38,349 nucleotides of DNA, taken from Rhizobium sp. Q54. GTDB lineage: Bacteria; Pseudomonadota; Alphaproteobacteria; SHVZ01. Positions within the stretch are counted from its first letter, which is position 1, and every line of letters starts with the position of its first letter. The notes beneath the pieces were generated by a model. It was not told where the DNA came from. It ran no database searches and saw nothing but the letters and a program-made list of their open reading frames with translations. The stretch covers positions 1-38,349 of the forward strand of contig CAMBVS010000036.1 in assembly GCA_945871425.1 (NCBI GenBank). Reading direction: 5' to 3'. The position numbers and the translations under genes were made by a program. Positions 10,299 through 18,270 of this stretch are shown here, one piece after another.

Positions 10299-11000
10299 CG
10301 CTCCCTTCAGCACCGTCCTGAACTCTGTCCCGAGGATCGCATCGCAGATCGCGGCGAAGGGGTAGAGGAGCGCGTCGAGTACGCCGAGATGGGCGGCGCG
10401 GTCCAGCATCAATCCATAGGTCACCGACATTCGGAACACCGCGATCACCAGCAGCAGCGGCGCCAGGACGAGGGCGATGACCCGGAGCGCGTCGCGCCAG
10501 AGCAGTGGCGCCGTCGCCTCGGCGATGCGCCAGGCGACCATGTCTGGCGACTTCGCTTTCAAGCGCATGGCGATCTCCGTGCCGCCACGGACATACCAGG
10601 CGGCGCCCGTCAGCTCGTCGGCGATGATCCGCTCGGCGCGACGCATGCCGTAGAGCACCGCCCGGTGGAGGACGAGGAGACCGAGGCGACGCGGCGGCAG
10701 GCGCAGCCGCCAGGCGAGCCAGGCCAGCTGTGCCACCGCCGGCAGCTTCCGGAGGATGTGCGCGACATAGGCCAGCAGCACCAGCGAGGCCGCGATCACC
10801 GCCGGCTCGGGGTCGGCGAGGCCCTGGCCCAGCCAGCCGATCATCGCCAGGATCGCCGAGACGGCGACGACCACGATCGCCTCGGTGCCGGCCCAGGCCG
10901 CCGCCTCGCGGCTGAGCAGCGTCTCGCCGACGAAAGCCAAGGGCTCGGCGACGTTGCGCTCGCGCCCGCCGAGAAGGCCGGCGATCCAACCCGCCGCCAT
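10296..11000 (-). CDS. Membrane protein of unknown function between two GTPase genes
   Basis: A 234-residue protein I do not recognise. It has hydrophobic segments at about residues 41-60 and 67-85, a basic loop rich in Arg and Leu (WRLRLPPRRLGLLVLHR), an amphipathic middle, and a third hydrophobic stretch near 173-190. It starts 46 bases from the divergent start of the DUF697-type GTPase and ends against the GTPase gene at 9422. Gene order suggests it could be a partner or membrane scaffold for them, in the way that E. coli YcjX (GTPase) is linked with the membrane protein YcjF; that is inference. The stop codon lies in the repeat. Confidence 0.75.
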   Translation of the reverse strand: MAAGWIAGLLGGRERNVAEPLAFVGETLLSREAAAWAGTEAIVVVAVSAILAMIGWLGQGLADPEPAVIAASLVLLAYVAHILRKLPAVAQLAWLAWRLRLPPRRLGLLVLHRAVLYGMRRAERIIADELTGAAWYVRGGTEIAMRLKAKSPDMVAWRIAEATAPLLWRDALRVIALVLAPLLLVIAVFRMSVTYGLMLDRAAHLGVLDALLYPFAAICDAILGTEFRTVLKGA

Positions 11001-11046
11001 GGCGGCCTCCGTGTCTGCCGGCGTTCAGGCTAGAGCGAGAGAGGCC

Positions 11047-12723
11047 ATGCCGCTAGCCCCCGACACCTTCTCCGTCGTAGCCGCGATCGCCGCCGCGGTC
11101 GAAGAGGATGGCCTGCTGTCGCTCTTCGCGCTGTGCCGGGATGCCGACCTCAGGCCGCTCGCCGACGTCGCCCGTCGTCACGTGCCGGAGGCCCTGGAGG
11201 GTCAGGACCGATTCATCCGGGCCAAGGACCGCCCCGGCGACTGGCCCGACCTTCTGGCGGAAGCCCTGGAGGCGGTGGCGACAAAGGCGACCGCCGGCCG
11301 GGTCTTCGCCGGTGGCGGCTGGCACGATGGTCTAGAGACGCTGGCGGCGCGCTGCGGTCTCGACCGGCCCGTGGCGGCCGGCGAAGCGGCCATGGCGGAC
11401 GCAGTTGCTACCGCTTTGCTCGGGACGTCCGGCACGGTCGAGACGGCTCTTGCGGATGCGCGCATCCGTAGCCTCGAGCCGCTGGCCGAGGCGGTGCTGC
11501 ACGTCGCCTTGCTGCGCCGGTCGTTGCGTAACCGCCTTGGACTTCCGGCGCCGGCGCTCGCTTCGGCTCCCGCGTCCGTGACGCCCCCGACACCTGGCGT
11601 CGCCAGGCGACTTCTGGAACGCCTGGCAGGTGGGGCCGATGTCTGGGATGACGTGATGGCTTCGGTGCCTGGCGCCGACTTCGCCCGCCTGCCGCCCTGC
11701 AACATCGCGGTCGCTGGCCGCAGCGGCGTCGGCAAGTCGACGCTGCTGAATGCGGTCTTCGGCCGCGACCTGGCGGCGACCGGCGTCGGCCGGCCGGTGA
11801 CCAGGGATGCCACCTGGTACGAAGAGCCGGGTTTTTCGGTCCGCCTGCTCGATACCCGCGGCCTCGAACGCGGCGCCTTCGCCGAGAGCCTCGCCGCGCT
11901 CGAGGCGAAGCTGGCCGAGGCCCGCGCCGGGACGAAGGCGGACGAGCAGCTCCATCTGCTCTGGCTCTGCCTCGACGGATCCGGCAGCCGCATCGAGGAG
12001 GCCGACCGTCGCGTCGCCGAGATGGCGGGCCGCCTCGGCGTCCCCGTCGTCGTCGTGGTCACCAAGGCGTGGTTCGATAGCGAGTTGCCCGTGATCGCCC
12101 GGGCGGAGCTGCCTGACCCGCCGGTCCGCGCCGTCGTCCGTGTCATCGCGTCGAGCCGCAAGTTCGAGAGTGGCGAGAGAGTCGGTCCGGAAGGTCTGGA
12201 GACGCTGGTCGAGGAGAGCCTCCGACTGCTGCCGGAGGCGGAGCGGGCGGCGATGGCGGCGGTTCAGCGCATCCTGCTCGTGCCCAAGATCGAGTCGGCC
12301 CGGGACGCGATCCGCAAGGCCGGCAATGCCGCCTTCCTCGCCGCAAGCACGCCGATCCCCTTCGCCGATGCCGTGCTGCTGGCGCCGATCCAGATCGCCA
12401 TGATCGTCGCCATCGCCCGCCGCATGGGCGTGGCACTGACCGAGGATGGCTGGAAGGCACTGGCCGCCGCCGTCGCCGGCCCGCTCATGGCGACCTTCGC
12501 CGGCCGCCTCGCCGCCGGCACGCTTGGCAACCTGTTGAAGACGATCCCCGGGATCGGGACCCTGGCCGGCGGTTCGCTGAACGCCGCCGTCGCCGTCGCT
12601 CTCACCCGCGTCCTCGGCGAGGGCTTCCTAGCTTGGCTCACCGGCCGGCTCGAGCGCGGCGCCGTCCCCTCGATCGACGAGATCAAGGACTATCTCGGCG
12701 GTGGCTGGCTGTCGAAACGCTGA
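11047..12723 (+). CDS. GTPase with C-terminal DUF697-like membrane domain
   Basis: A 558-residue protein in three parts: an N-terminal helical region (1-215) with no family I recognise, a central G domain, and a C-terminal hydrophobic domain (about 430-535) with the DUF697-like pattern STPIPFADAVLLAPIQIAMI and a glycine-rich membrane stretch. The G domain has Walker A GRSGVGKS (224-231), a G2 Thr in GRPVTRDATW, and G3 DTRG (269-272). G4 reads TKAW (339-342) where TKxD is expected, so the Asp that selects guanine is missing or shifted. The ATG at 11047 is chosen because upstream in-frame sequence covers the promoter gap with the divergent gene. Probably acts at the inner membrane. Confidence 0.85.
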   Translation: MPLAPDTFSVVAAIAAAVEEDGLLSLFALCRDADLRPLADVARRHVPEALEGQDRFIRAKDRPGDWPDLLAEALEAVATKATAGRVFAGGGWHDGLETLAARCGLDRPVAAGEAAMADAVATALLGTSGTVETALADARIRSLEPLAEAVLHVALLRRSLRNRLGLPAPALASAPASVTPPTPGVARRLLERLAGGADVWDDVMASVPGADFARLPPCNIAVAGRSGVGKSTLLNAVFGRDLAATGVGRPVTRDATWYEEPGFSVRLLDTRGLERGAFAESLAALEAKLAEARAGTKADEQLHLLWLCLDGSGSRIEEADRRVAEMAGRLGVPVVVVVTKAWFDSELPVIARAELPDPPVRAVVRVIASSRKFESGERVGPEGLETLVEESLRLLPEAERAAMAAVQRILLVPKIESARDAIRKAGNAAFLAASTPIPFADAVLLAPIQIAMIVAIARRMGVALTEDGWKALAAAVAGPLMATFAGRLAAGTLGNLLKTIPGIGTLAGGSLNAAVAVALTRVLGEGFLAWLTGRLERGAVPSIDEIKDYLGGGWLSKR

Positions 12724-12739
12724 GACGACGCTGGGAGCG

Positions 12740-12865
12740 TCAAAGGCAGTAGGCGAGAAAGGTGTCCCAGGCGATCGTGGCGCCGTAGCGGCCCCAGAGC
12801 CCGAGCGCCAGCACGAAGAGCAAGCCCAGCCCGCAGGCGAGCCCAAGCGCGATGATCCGGCTCAC
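12740..12865 (-). CDS. 41-residue single-helix membrane protein downstream of the MFS gene
   Basis: A short gene that starts with GTG inside the MFS stop codon (GTGA overlap at 12865-12862). The product has one hydrophobic helix (IIALGLACGLGLLFVLALGLW) trimmed at both ends by short polar parts, then RYGATIAWDTFLAYCL. Similar tiny proteins with an RYG motif and a Cys near the C-terminus are known to me next to carriers in other alphaproteobacteria, but I cannot name a family. Translational coupling suggests a small subunit or stabiliser of the carrier. The function is unknown. Confidence 0.6.
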   Translation of the reverse strand: MSRIIALGLACGLGLLFVLALGLWGRYGATIAWDTFLAYCL

Positions 12866-14046
12866 GCCGGCGCCGGCGCCCGCACCAAGGGCCGGTCCGC
12901 GATCGGCGCATGCAGGACCGCCGCGGCGATGCCGAGCGCGACCGAGGCCCACCAGATCGCATCGTAGGACCCGGTCGCGTCATAGACCCGGCCGCCGAGC
13001 CAGGCGCCGAGAAAGCTGCCGAGCTGGTGCGAGAGGAAGACGCCACCGTAGAGCATCGACATGTAGGCCGGCCCGAAGATCTGGGCGACGAGGCCCGAGG
13101 TCAGCGGGACGGTGCCGAGCCAGAGGAATCCGAGCGCCGCGCCGAAGACCAGCACGCTGGTCTCCGAGACCGGCGCCACCAGGAACAGCACGAAGGCCAG
13201 CGAGCGCAGGAGGTAGAGCAGCGAGAGCACGTACTTCTTCCGGTAGCGCCCGCCGAGCCACCCCGCGATCAGGGTCCCGGCGATGTTGAAGAGGCCGATC
13301 AGCGACAGCGAGGCCGCGCCGAGCCAGGCCGGCAGCCCCTTGTCGGCGATGAAGGCCGGCAGGTGAACGGCGACGAAGGTCACCTGGAAGCCGCAGACGA
13401 AGAATCCCGCGGTCAGGAACCAGAAGCCGCTGTGGCCCGAAGCCTCGCGCACCGCCTCGCCCAGGGTCTGGTTCATGCCGGGAACCATCTTCCGCTCGCC
13501 GAGGCCATAGGCGAGCGGCACGAGCATGAAGCTTATGACGGCCAGCAGCATGAGGGCCGTCGACCAGCCGTAGGAGGTCACGAAGGCCTGGCTCACCGGC
13601 ACGATGGCGAACTGTCCGAAGGAGCCACCGGCGCTGGCAATGCCGAGCGCAAGGCTTCTATGCTCCGGTGGCGCCGCACGGCCGACCGCGCCCAGGACCA
13701 CGGAGAATCCGGCGATGCCGAGCGCGATGCCGACGGCGGCGAGTCCGAGCTGGACGATGCCGACGCTTGCGCCGGAGGCGGCGAGCACCAGCCCCGCCGC
13801 ATAGACGACACCGCCGACCATGCAGACGCGGATCGGGCCGTATTTGTCGGCGATGGCGCCGGCGAAGGGAGCGACGATGCCCCAGAGCAGGTTCTGGGCG
13901 GCCAGTGCGATGGCGAAGGCCTCGCGGCTCATGGCGAGGTCGACGCTCATCGGCCCGAGGAAGAGCCCGAAGGAGGCGCGGATGCCGAGCGACAGTGTCA
14001 TCGCCGTGGCGCCGCACAGGATAATGACCCAGAGCTGCGGCGACAT
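12862..14046 (-). CDS. Major facilitator superfamily transporter
   Basis: A 394-residue inner-membrane carrier with about twelve hydrophobic segments. The MFS loop 2-3 signature is seen as GAIADKYGPIRVCMVGG, and the second half repeats a related motif at AGWLGGRYRKKYVLSLLY. The overall pattern (RASFGLFLGPMSVDLAMSREAF near the start) matches the family often called oxalate/formate antiporter-like or monocarboxylate-like carriers in proteobacteria. The substrate is probably an organic acid, inferred also from the neighbouring FAH hydratase and acyl-CoA genes. It begins eight bases after the FAH gene ends on the same strand and overlaps the 41-residue gene. Confidence 0.9.
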   Translation of the reverse strand: MSPQLWVIILCGATAMTLSLGIRASFGLFLGPMSVDLAMSREAFAIALAAQNLLWGIVAPFAGAIADKYGPIRVCMVGGVVYAAGLVLAASGASVGIVQLGLAAVGIALGIAGFSVVLGAVGRAAPPEHRSLALGIASAGGSFGQFAIVPVSQAFVTSYGWSTALMLLAVISFMLVPLAYGLGERKMVPGMNQTLGEAVREASGHSGFWFLTAGFFVCGFQVTFVAVHLPAFIADKGLPAWLGAASLSLIGLFNIAGTLIAGWLGGRYRKKYVLSLLYLLRSLAFVLFLVAPVSETSVLVFGAALGFLWLGTVPLTSGLVAQIFGPAYMSMLYGGVFLSHQLGSFLGAWLGGRVYDATGSYDAIWWASVALGIAAAVLHAPIADRPLVRAPAPA

Positions 14047-14054
14047 GGCGACTC

Positions 14055-14840
14055 CTAGAGGAGCAAGACCTCGGCGGTGCCGAGGCCGTCGATGGAGGTC
14101 TGCAGGCGCTCTCCGCCCTTGGCCCAATAGGGCAGCGGCAGGCTGCCGGTCATCACGATCTGCCCGGCCTCTAGGCGCTCGCCCTGCGCCGCCAGATGAT
14201 TGGCGAGCCAGATGAGGGACTCGAAGGGGTGGCCGAGGACGTCGCTGCCCTTGCCGCGCTGGACCTCGACGCCGTCGGCACGCGTGATGCCCACCGCCGA
14301 AGCGAGATCGAGACGGCTCCAGTCCCTGACCTCCGGTCCCAGTACGAAGCCAGCATGGAAGAAGTCGTCGGCGATCAGGGTCGCCGGACCCATGGAGACG
14401 AAGTCGCCGTAGCGGTTGTCGACGATCTCGATCGCCGGATGCAGGGCGACGACGGCGGCCTCCGCCTCCTTCCGGGTGGCGTTGGCCCCGATCCGGCGGC
14501 CGAGCCTGACCGCGACCTCGCACTCGATGCCGATCTTGATGTAGTGCTGCGCCTTGACGCGTGCCGGCGAGGCGAATCGCCCTGATGCCAGCATGGCGCC
14601 GGCGCAGGGGCCGGGAACGTTCAGCAGCTTCTGCATCGCCGGCGTGGTGGCGCCGACCTTCCAGCCGACGAGCTCGCCGCGGCCGGCCTGGGTCAGCCGC
14701 TCGCGCACCAGGCGGGCCACGGCGTAGCCTTCCTCCGCGTCGGAGGGGCGAAGCGATGAAGGGATATCCGCGAGGGAGCTGCCGGCGATCCGCCGGGAGG
14801 AGATCCAGCGGGCAGCTTCCGCGCGTTCGGCGGGAGTCAT
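14055..14840 (-). CDS. FAH-family 2-keto-4-pentenoate hydratase-like protein
   Basis: A 261-residue protein of the fumarylacetoacetate hydrolase superfamily, closest in layout to MhpD-type hydratases that act late in meta-cleavage pathways. Metal-binding acidic residues are in KIGIECEVAVRLG and in the PAIEIVDNRYGDF block; GWKVGATTPAMQ is the conserved N-terminal loop, and the C-terminal MTGSLPLPYWAKGGE is also typical. The frame is open a long way upstream, but the ATG at 14840 gives the family N-terminus MTPAERAEAARW and avoids crossing into the divergent dehydrogenase gene. It heads a group with the MFS carrier. Confidence 0.88.
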   Translation of the reverse strand: MTPAERAEAARWISSRRIAGSSLADIPSSLRPSDAEEGYAVARLVRERLTQAGRGELVGWKVGATTPAMQKLLNVPGPCAGAMLASGRFASPARVKAQHYIKIGIECEVAVRLGRRIGANATRKEAEAAVVALHPAIEIVDNRYGDFVSMGPATLIADDFFHAGFVLGPEVRDWSRLDLASAVGITRADGVEVQRGKGSDVLGHPFESLIWLANHLAAQGERLEAGQIVMTGSLPLPYWAKGGERLQTSIDGLGTAEVLLL

Positions 14841-14913
14841 GCCGACATGGTCGGCCCGCGGCGGGCGGTGTGTCAACCCGAGGCATGTGCTAGGGACGCG
14901 TCCGGAGGTTCCC

Positions 14914-16050
14914 ATGTCCGACACCGACATCCTGGATGCCGTCGACCGCTTCCTCGACCGCGAGGTGCGCCCGCAGGTGGCGCGGCTGGAGCACGACGAC
15001 ATCTGGCCGGAGACGATCGTCGCCGGCATGGCCGAGCTCGGCCTCTTCGGCGCCACCATCTCGCCCGACCATGGCGGGCTCGGGCTCTCGGCCGCCACGT
15101 ATGCGCGGATCGTCGAGCGGGTGGCGCGGGTGTGGATGTCGCTCGCCGGCATCTTCAACTCGCACCTGATCGCGGCCGCGATGGTCGAGCGCTTCGGCAC
15201 CGAGGCGCAGAAGCGGGCCTTCCTGCCGGAGATGGCGGCGGGCGCCAAGCGCGGCGGGCTCGCGCTCACCGAGCCCGACTGCGGCACCGACCTGCAGGCG
15301 ATCCGCATGCGTGCCGTTCGCGACGGCGGCGGCTATGTGCTCAACGGCACCAAGACCTGGATCTCGAACGGGCTCCACGGCCAGGTCTTCGCCGTGCTGG
15401 TGAAGACCGACCCCGACGCCGACCCGGTCCATCGCGGCATGAGCGCCTTTCTTCTCGAGAAGGGGCCGGGCTTCGCTGCCGGGCGGAAGTTCGAGAAGCT
15501 GGGATACAAGGGGATCGATTCGGCCGAACTGATCTTCGAGGATCACCGTGTCGGCCCGGAGCGGCTGATCGGCGGGGTCGAGGGCAAGGGCCTCTCGCAT
15601 ACGCTGGCGGCTTTGGAGCTCGGCCGCATCAACGTCGCCGCCCGTGGCGTCGGCGTCGCCCAGGCGGCGCTGGACGAGGCGCTGCGCTACTCCCAGATCC
15701 GCAAGACCTTCGGCAAGCCGATCTGCGAGCACCAGGCGATCCAGATCAAGCTCGCCGACATGGCGACCCGCACGCAGGCGGCGCGGCTGCTGACCGATGC
15801 CGCCGCGCAAGCCTACGACCGCGGCGGCCGCACCTCGCTCGAGACCAGCATGGCCAAGCTCTTCGCCTCCGAGGCCGCGGTCGAGAACAGCCTGGAGGCG
15901 ATGCGGGTCCATGGCGGCTACGGCTATTCGAAGGAGTTCCCGGTCGAGCGCCTCTACCGCGACGCCCCGCTGCTGGTGATCGGCGAGGGTACCAGCGAGG
16001 TCCAGCGTCTGGTGATCGCGAGGCAGCTGATCGAGCGCAATCCGATCTAA
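14914..16050 (+). CDS. Acyl-CoA dehydrogenase
   Basis: A 378-residue FAD enzyme that introduces a trans-2,3 double bond in an acyl-CoA and passes electrons to ETF. The signatures LTEPDCGTDLQAIRMRA (FAD and substrate loop), GTKTWISNG, and RKTFGKPICEHQAIQIKLADM are present. The catalytic base is E358 in IGEGTSEVQ. The ATG at 14914 has GGAGG close upstream and gives a full-length family member; an earlier in-frame ATG would add 25 low-complexity residues. The gene is divergent from the FAH hydratase gene across 73 bases and ends at a repeat element. Chain-length specificity cannot be told. Confidence 0.93.
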   Translation: MSDTDILDAVDRFLDREVRPQVARLEHDDIWPETIVAGMAELGLFGATISPDHGGLGLSAATYARIVERVARVWMSLAGIFNSHLIAAAMVERFGTEAQKRAFLPEMAAGAKRGGLALTEPDCGTDLQAIRMRAVRDGGGYVLNGTKTWISNGLHGQVFAVLVKTDPDADPVHRGMSAFLLEKGPGFAAGRKFEKLGYKGIDSAELIFEDHRVGPERLIGGVEGKGLSHTLAALELGRINVAARGVGVAQAALDEALRYSQIRKTFGKPICEHQAIQIKLADMATRTQAARLLTDAAAQAYDRGGRTSLETSMAKLFASEAAVENSLEAMRVHGGYGYSKEFPVERLYRDAPLLVIGEGTSEVQRLVIARQLIERNPI

Positions 16051-16070
16051 GAAATGGTGGAGAGATCGCT

Positions 16071-16181
16071 CCTCCCATCCTAACCCTCCCCCACTGAGGG
16101 GGGAGGGGACACGACTGCGCTCCGAACCCCCACCGCTCGCGGAGCGTGGGGGAGGGTTGGGTGGGGGCGAGACTCGGTCTA
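16071..16181. repeat. GC-rich inverted repeat (family copy B)
   Basis: The left part has AACCCTCCCCCA near 16082-16093, and the right part has the reverse complement near 16147-16158, with looser pairing beyond. From about 16141 the sequence runs GGAGCGTGGGGGAGGGTTGG, then GTGGGGGCGAGACTCGG and TCTA, almost the same as copy A at 10256-10298. The terminal CTA (16179-16181) is the TAG stop of the minus-strand lyase gene. As in copy A, the element lies between convergent genes. Confidence 0.88.
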
Positions 16182-17003
16182 TCGCCCCGCCAGCATCCTC
16201 TTCGCCCGCGTCACCACAGGCGCGTCGATCATGCGCCCGTCGAGCTGGACCGCTCCCTGGCCCTGGCGCTCGGCAGCCTCGGCCGCGGCGACGATGCGTG
16301 TTGCTTCGGCAACCTCCTCTTCGGTCGGCGAGAAGGCATCCTGGACCACGGCGATCTGGTCCGGATGGATGCAGAGCTTGCCCTGGAATCCCATCCGACG
16401 GACCCGGAGGCATGCGAGCTTGAGGGTATCCAGGTCGCGGAAATCCGGCGACGGCGAGTCGATCGGCGGCTCGCGGTCGGCGAGCCGGGAGGCGAGCACG
16501 AGCTGCGCGCGGTAGGGCGTGAGCTCGGCCTCGTCGCGGCCGGGCGAGAGGCCGAGGTCGAGGGCGAAGTCGAGGGCGCCGAAGGCGAGCCGGCGGATCT
16601 GCGGGCTGGCGCGCGCAATCTCCACGGCAGCGGCGAGCCCGCGTGCGGTTTCGATGATCGGCAGCAGGTCCGTCTTCGGGGCATAGGCCGCGACCTGGCC
16701 GATCTCGGCTGCGCTCTCGCATTTTGGGATGACGATGCCGTCCAGGTTCACCGGCAGCGCCGGCAGGTCGGCGATGCCGTGATAGCTGGAGAGCGCGTTG
16801 ATGCGCACATAGAAGCGAGCGCGTCGGGGCAGCGCGGCCGCCGCCGCGAGCGCCCCCCGCGCCGCGAGCTTCTCGGCCTCGGGTACCGCATCCTCGAGGT
16901 CGAGGATGGCGGCATCGGCGGCGGAGGCCAGCGCCTTCTCGACCCGGCGCGGATGGTTGGCCGGAGCGAAGAGGAGGCTACGCACGCGCGGTCTCGGCCG
17001 CAT
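16179..17003 (-). CDS. HpcH/HpaI (CitE-like) CoA ester lyase
   Basis: A 274-residue TIM-barrel lyase of the citrate lyase beta subunit family, which cleaves or hydrolyses malyl-CoA-like thioesters. The family pattern is seen as RSLLFAPANHPRRVEKA, AAILDLEDAVPEAEK, FYVRINAL with the substrate Arg, LPIIETARGL with the metal Glu, and FGALDFALDLGL with the metal Asp. The ATG at 17003 overlaps the ampG end by 26 bases; a GTG at 16985 would begin just before RSLLF and is an alternative. No CitD or CitF gene is near, so it is not part of citrate lyase. Confidence 0.87.
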   Translation of the reverse strand: MRPRPRVRSLLFAPANHPRRVEKALASAADAAILDLEDAVPEAEKLAARGALAAAAALPRRARFYVRINALSSYHGIADLPALPVNLDGIVIPKCESAAEIGQVAAYAPKTDLLPIIETARGLAAAVEIARASPQIRRLAFGALDFALDLGLSPGRDEAELTPYRAQLVLASRLADREPPIDSPSPDFRDLDTLKLACLRVRRMGFQGKLCIHPDQIAVVQDAFSPTEEEVAEATRIVAAAEAAERQGQGAVQLDGRMIDAPVVTRAKRMLAGR

Positions 17004-18270
17004 CGGCGGGCGGGGAGAAGCGCCGGCTGAGCCAGACCAGCAGCAGCAGGCCCGGCACGGCGGCCAGCACCGTCAGCAGGAAGAACGGGACCCATCCGAG
17101 CGACTCGGCGAGCCAGCCGCCGGAGGAGGAGAGCATGGTCCGGGCGGTGGCCGCGAGCGAGGAGAGCAGCGCGTACTGGGTCGCGGTGTAGGAGACGTTG
17201 CAGAGGCTGGAGAGGTAGGCGACGAACGCGGCCGAGCCCATGCCGCCGGTGACGTTCTCGATGGCGATGGTCGCCATCAGCATGGCGATGTCGTAGCCGA
17301 CCATCGCCTGGATCGCGAACATCAGGTTCGAGAGCATCTGCAGGACGCCACAGACAATCAGGCCGCGCATCAGGCCGAGGCGATAGGTGACGATGCCGCC
17401 GAGAGCCACGCCGACCAATGTGGAGACGACGCCGAAGATCTTCGAGACGTTGGCGATCTCGATCTTGCTGAAGCCCATGGCGACGTAGAACGGGCTTGAA
17501 ACGGTGCCGGCGAGCGCGTCGCCGAACTTGTAGAGCACGACGAAGGCCAGGATCAGGACCCAGCCCGGCCGGGTGACGAAATCGGCGAAGGGCGCGACCA
17601 CCGCGTCCTGGAGCCAGGCGGCGAGGCCCTTCTCCGGCGGCTTGGCGACGGTACCCTCGCGGCTGGGCTCGCGCGTCGCCAGCACGGTCAGGATGCCGAC
17701 GCCCATCAGCGCGCCCATCACGGCATATGTGGCCTGCCAGCCGAAGAATGTGGCGAGATAGAGCGCGCCCGCGCCAGCGGCCAGCATGCCGAAGCGGTAT
17801 CCGACCTGGGTCGCCGCCGCACCGGCCGCCTGCTCGCGTTCCTCCAGCAGTTCGACGCGGTAGGCGTCGATGACGATGTCCTGGCTCGCCGAGAGGAAGG
17901 CTACGGCGACGGCGCCGAGCGCCGTCCACCATGGGTCGATGCGCGGGTCCGCGAAACCCAGCGCGACGATAGCGAGGCCGAGCAGCGCCTGGATCACCAC
18001 CGCCCAGCCGCGGCGGCGGCCGAGGAGGCGCGTCAGCACCGGCAGCGGCAACCGGTCGATGATCGGAGACCAGACGAACTTGAAGTTATAGGCGGTGCCG
18101 ACCAGCGCGAAGAGACCGATGGCGGTGAGCGACAGGCCGGCTTCGGCGAGCCAGATGCCGAGGGTGGCGCCGGTCAGCGCCAGCGGCAGGCCGCTCGAGA
18201 AGCCCATCAGCAGGATGGCAAGCAGCCTCGGCTCCCGGTAGATCGCAAGCGAGACGAGCCACTCCTTCAT
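16978..18270 (-). CDS. ampG: AmpG-type muropeptide permease (MFS)
   Basis: A 430-residue inner-membrane carrier with 12 or more hydrophobic segments. AmpG imports GlcNAc-anhydroMurNAc peptides from cell-wall turnover. The AmpG hallmarks are FSSGLPLALTGATLGIWLAE at the start and LSASQDIVIDAYRVELL in the middle. It starts inside the adenosine kinase stop (ATGA, 18270-18267) and its end overlaps the lyase gene. Other cell-wall genes in the window (PBP1A and the AmiC-type amidase) are more than 8 kb away, so co-regulation is not shown. Confidence 0.9.
   Translation of the reverse strand: MKEWLVSLAIYREPRLLAILLMGFSSGLPLALTGATLGIWLAEAGLSLTAIGLFALVGTAYNFKFVWSPIIDRLPLPVLTRLLGRRRGWAVVIQALLGLAIVALGFADPRIDPWWTALGAVAVAFLSASQDIVIDAYRVELLEEREQAAGAAATQVGYRFGMLAAGAGALYLATFFGWQATYAVMGALMGVGILTVLATREPSREGTVAKPPEKGLAAWLQDAVVAPFADFVTRPGWVLILAFVVLYKFGDALAGTVSSPFYVAMGFSKIEIANVSKIFGVVSTLVGVALGGIVTYRLGLMRGLIVCGVLQMLSNLMFAIQAMVGYDIAMLMATIAIENVTGGMGSAAFVAYLSSLCNVSYTATQYALLSSLAATARTMLSSSGGWLAESLGWVPFFLLTVLAAVPGLLLLVWLSRRFSPPADAAETARA

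Noticed and set aside
12910..14058. 382-codon plus-strand frame opposite the MFS gene
   Set aside because: The product is Asp/Glu/Gly/Arg/His-rich low-complexity sequence, typical of an antisense shadow of a hydrophobic membrane protein.
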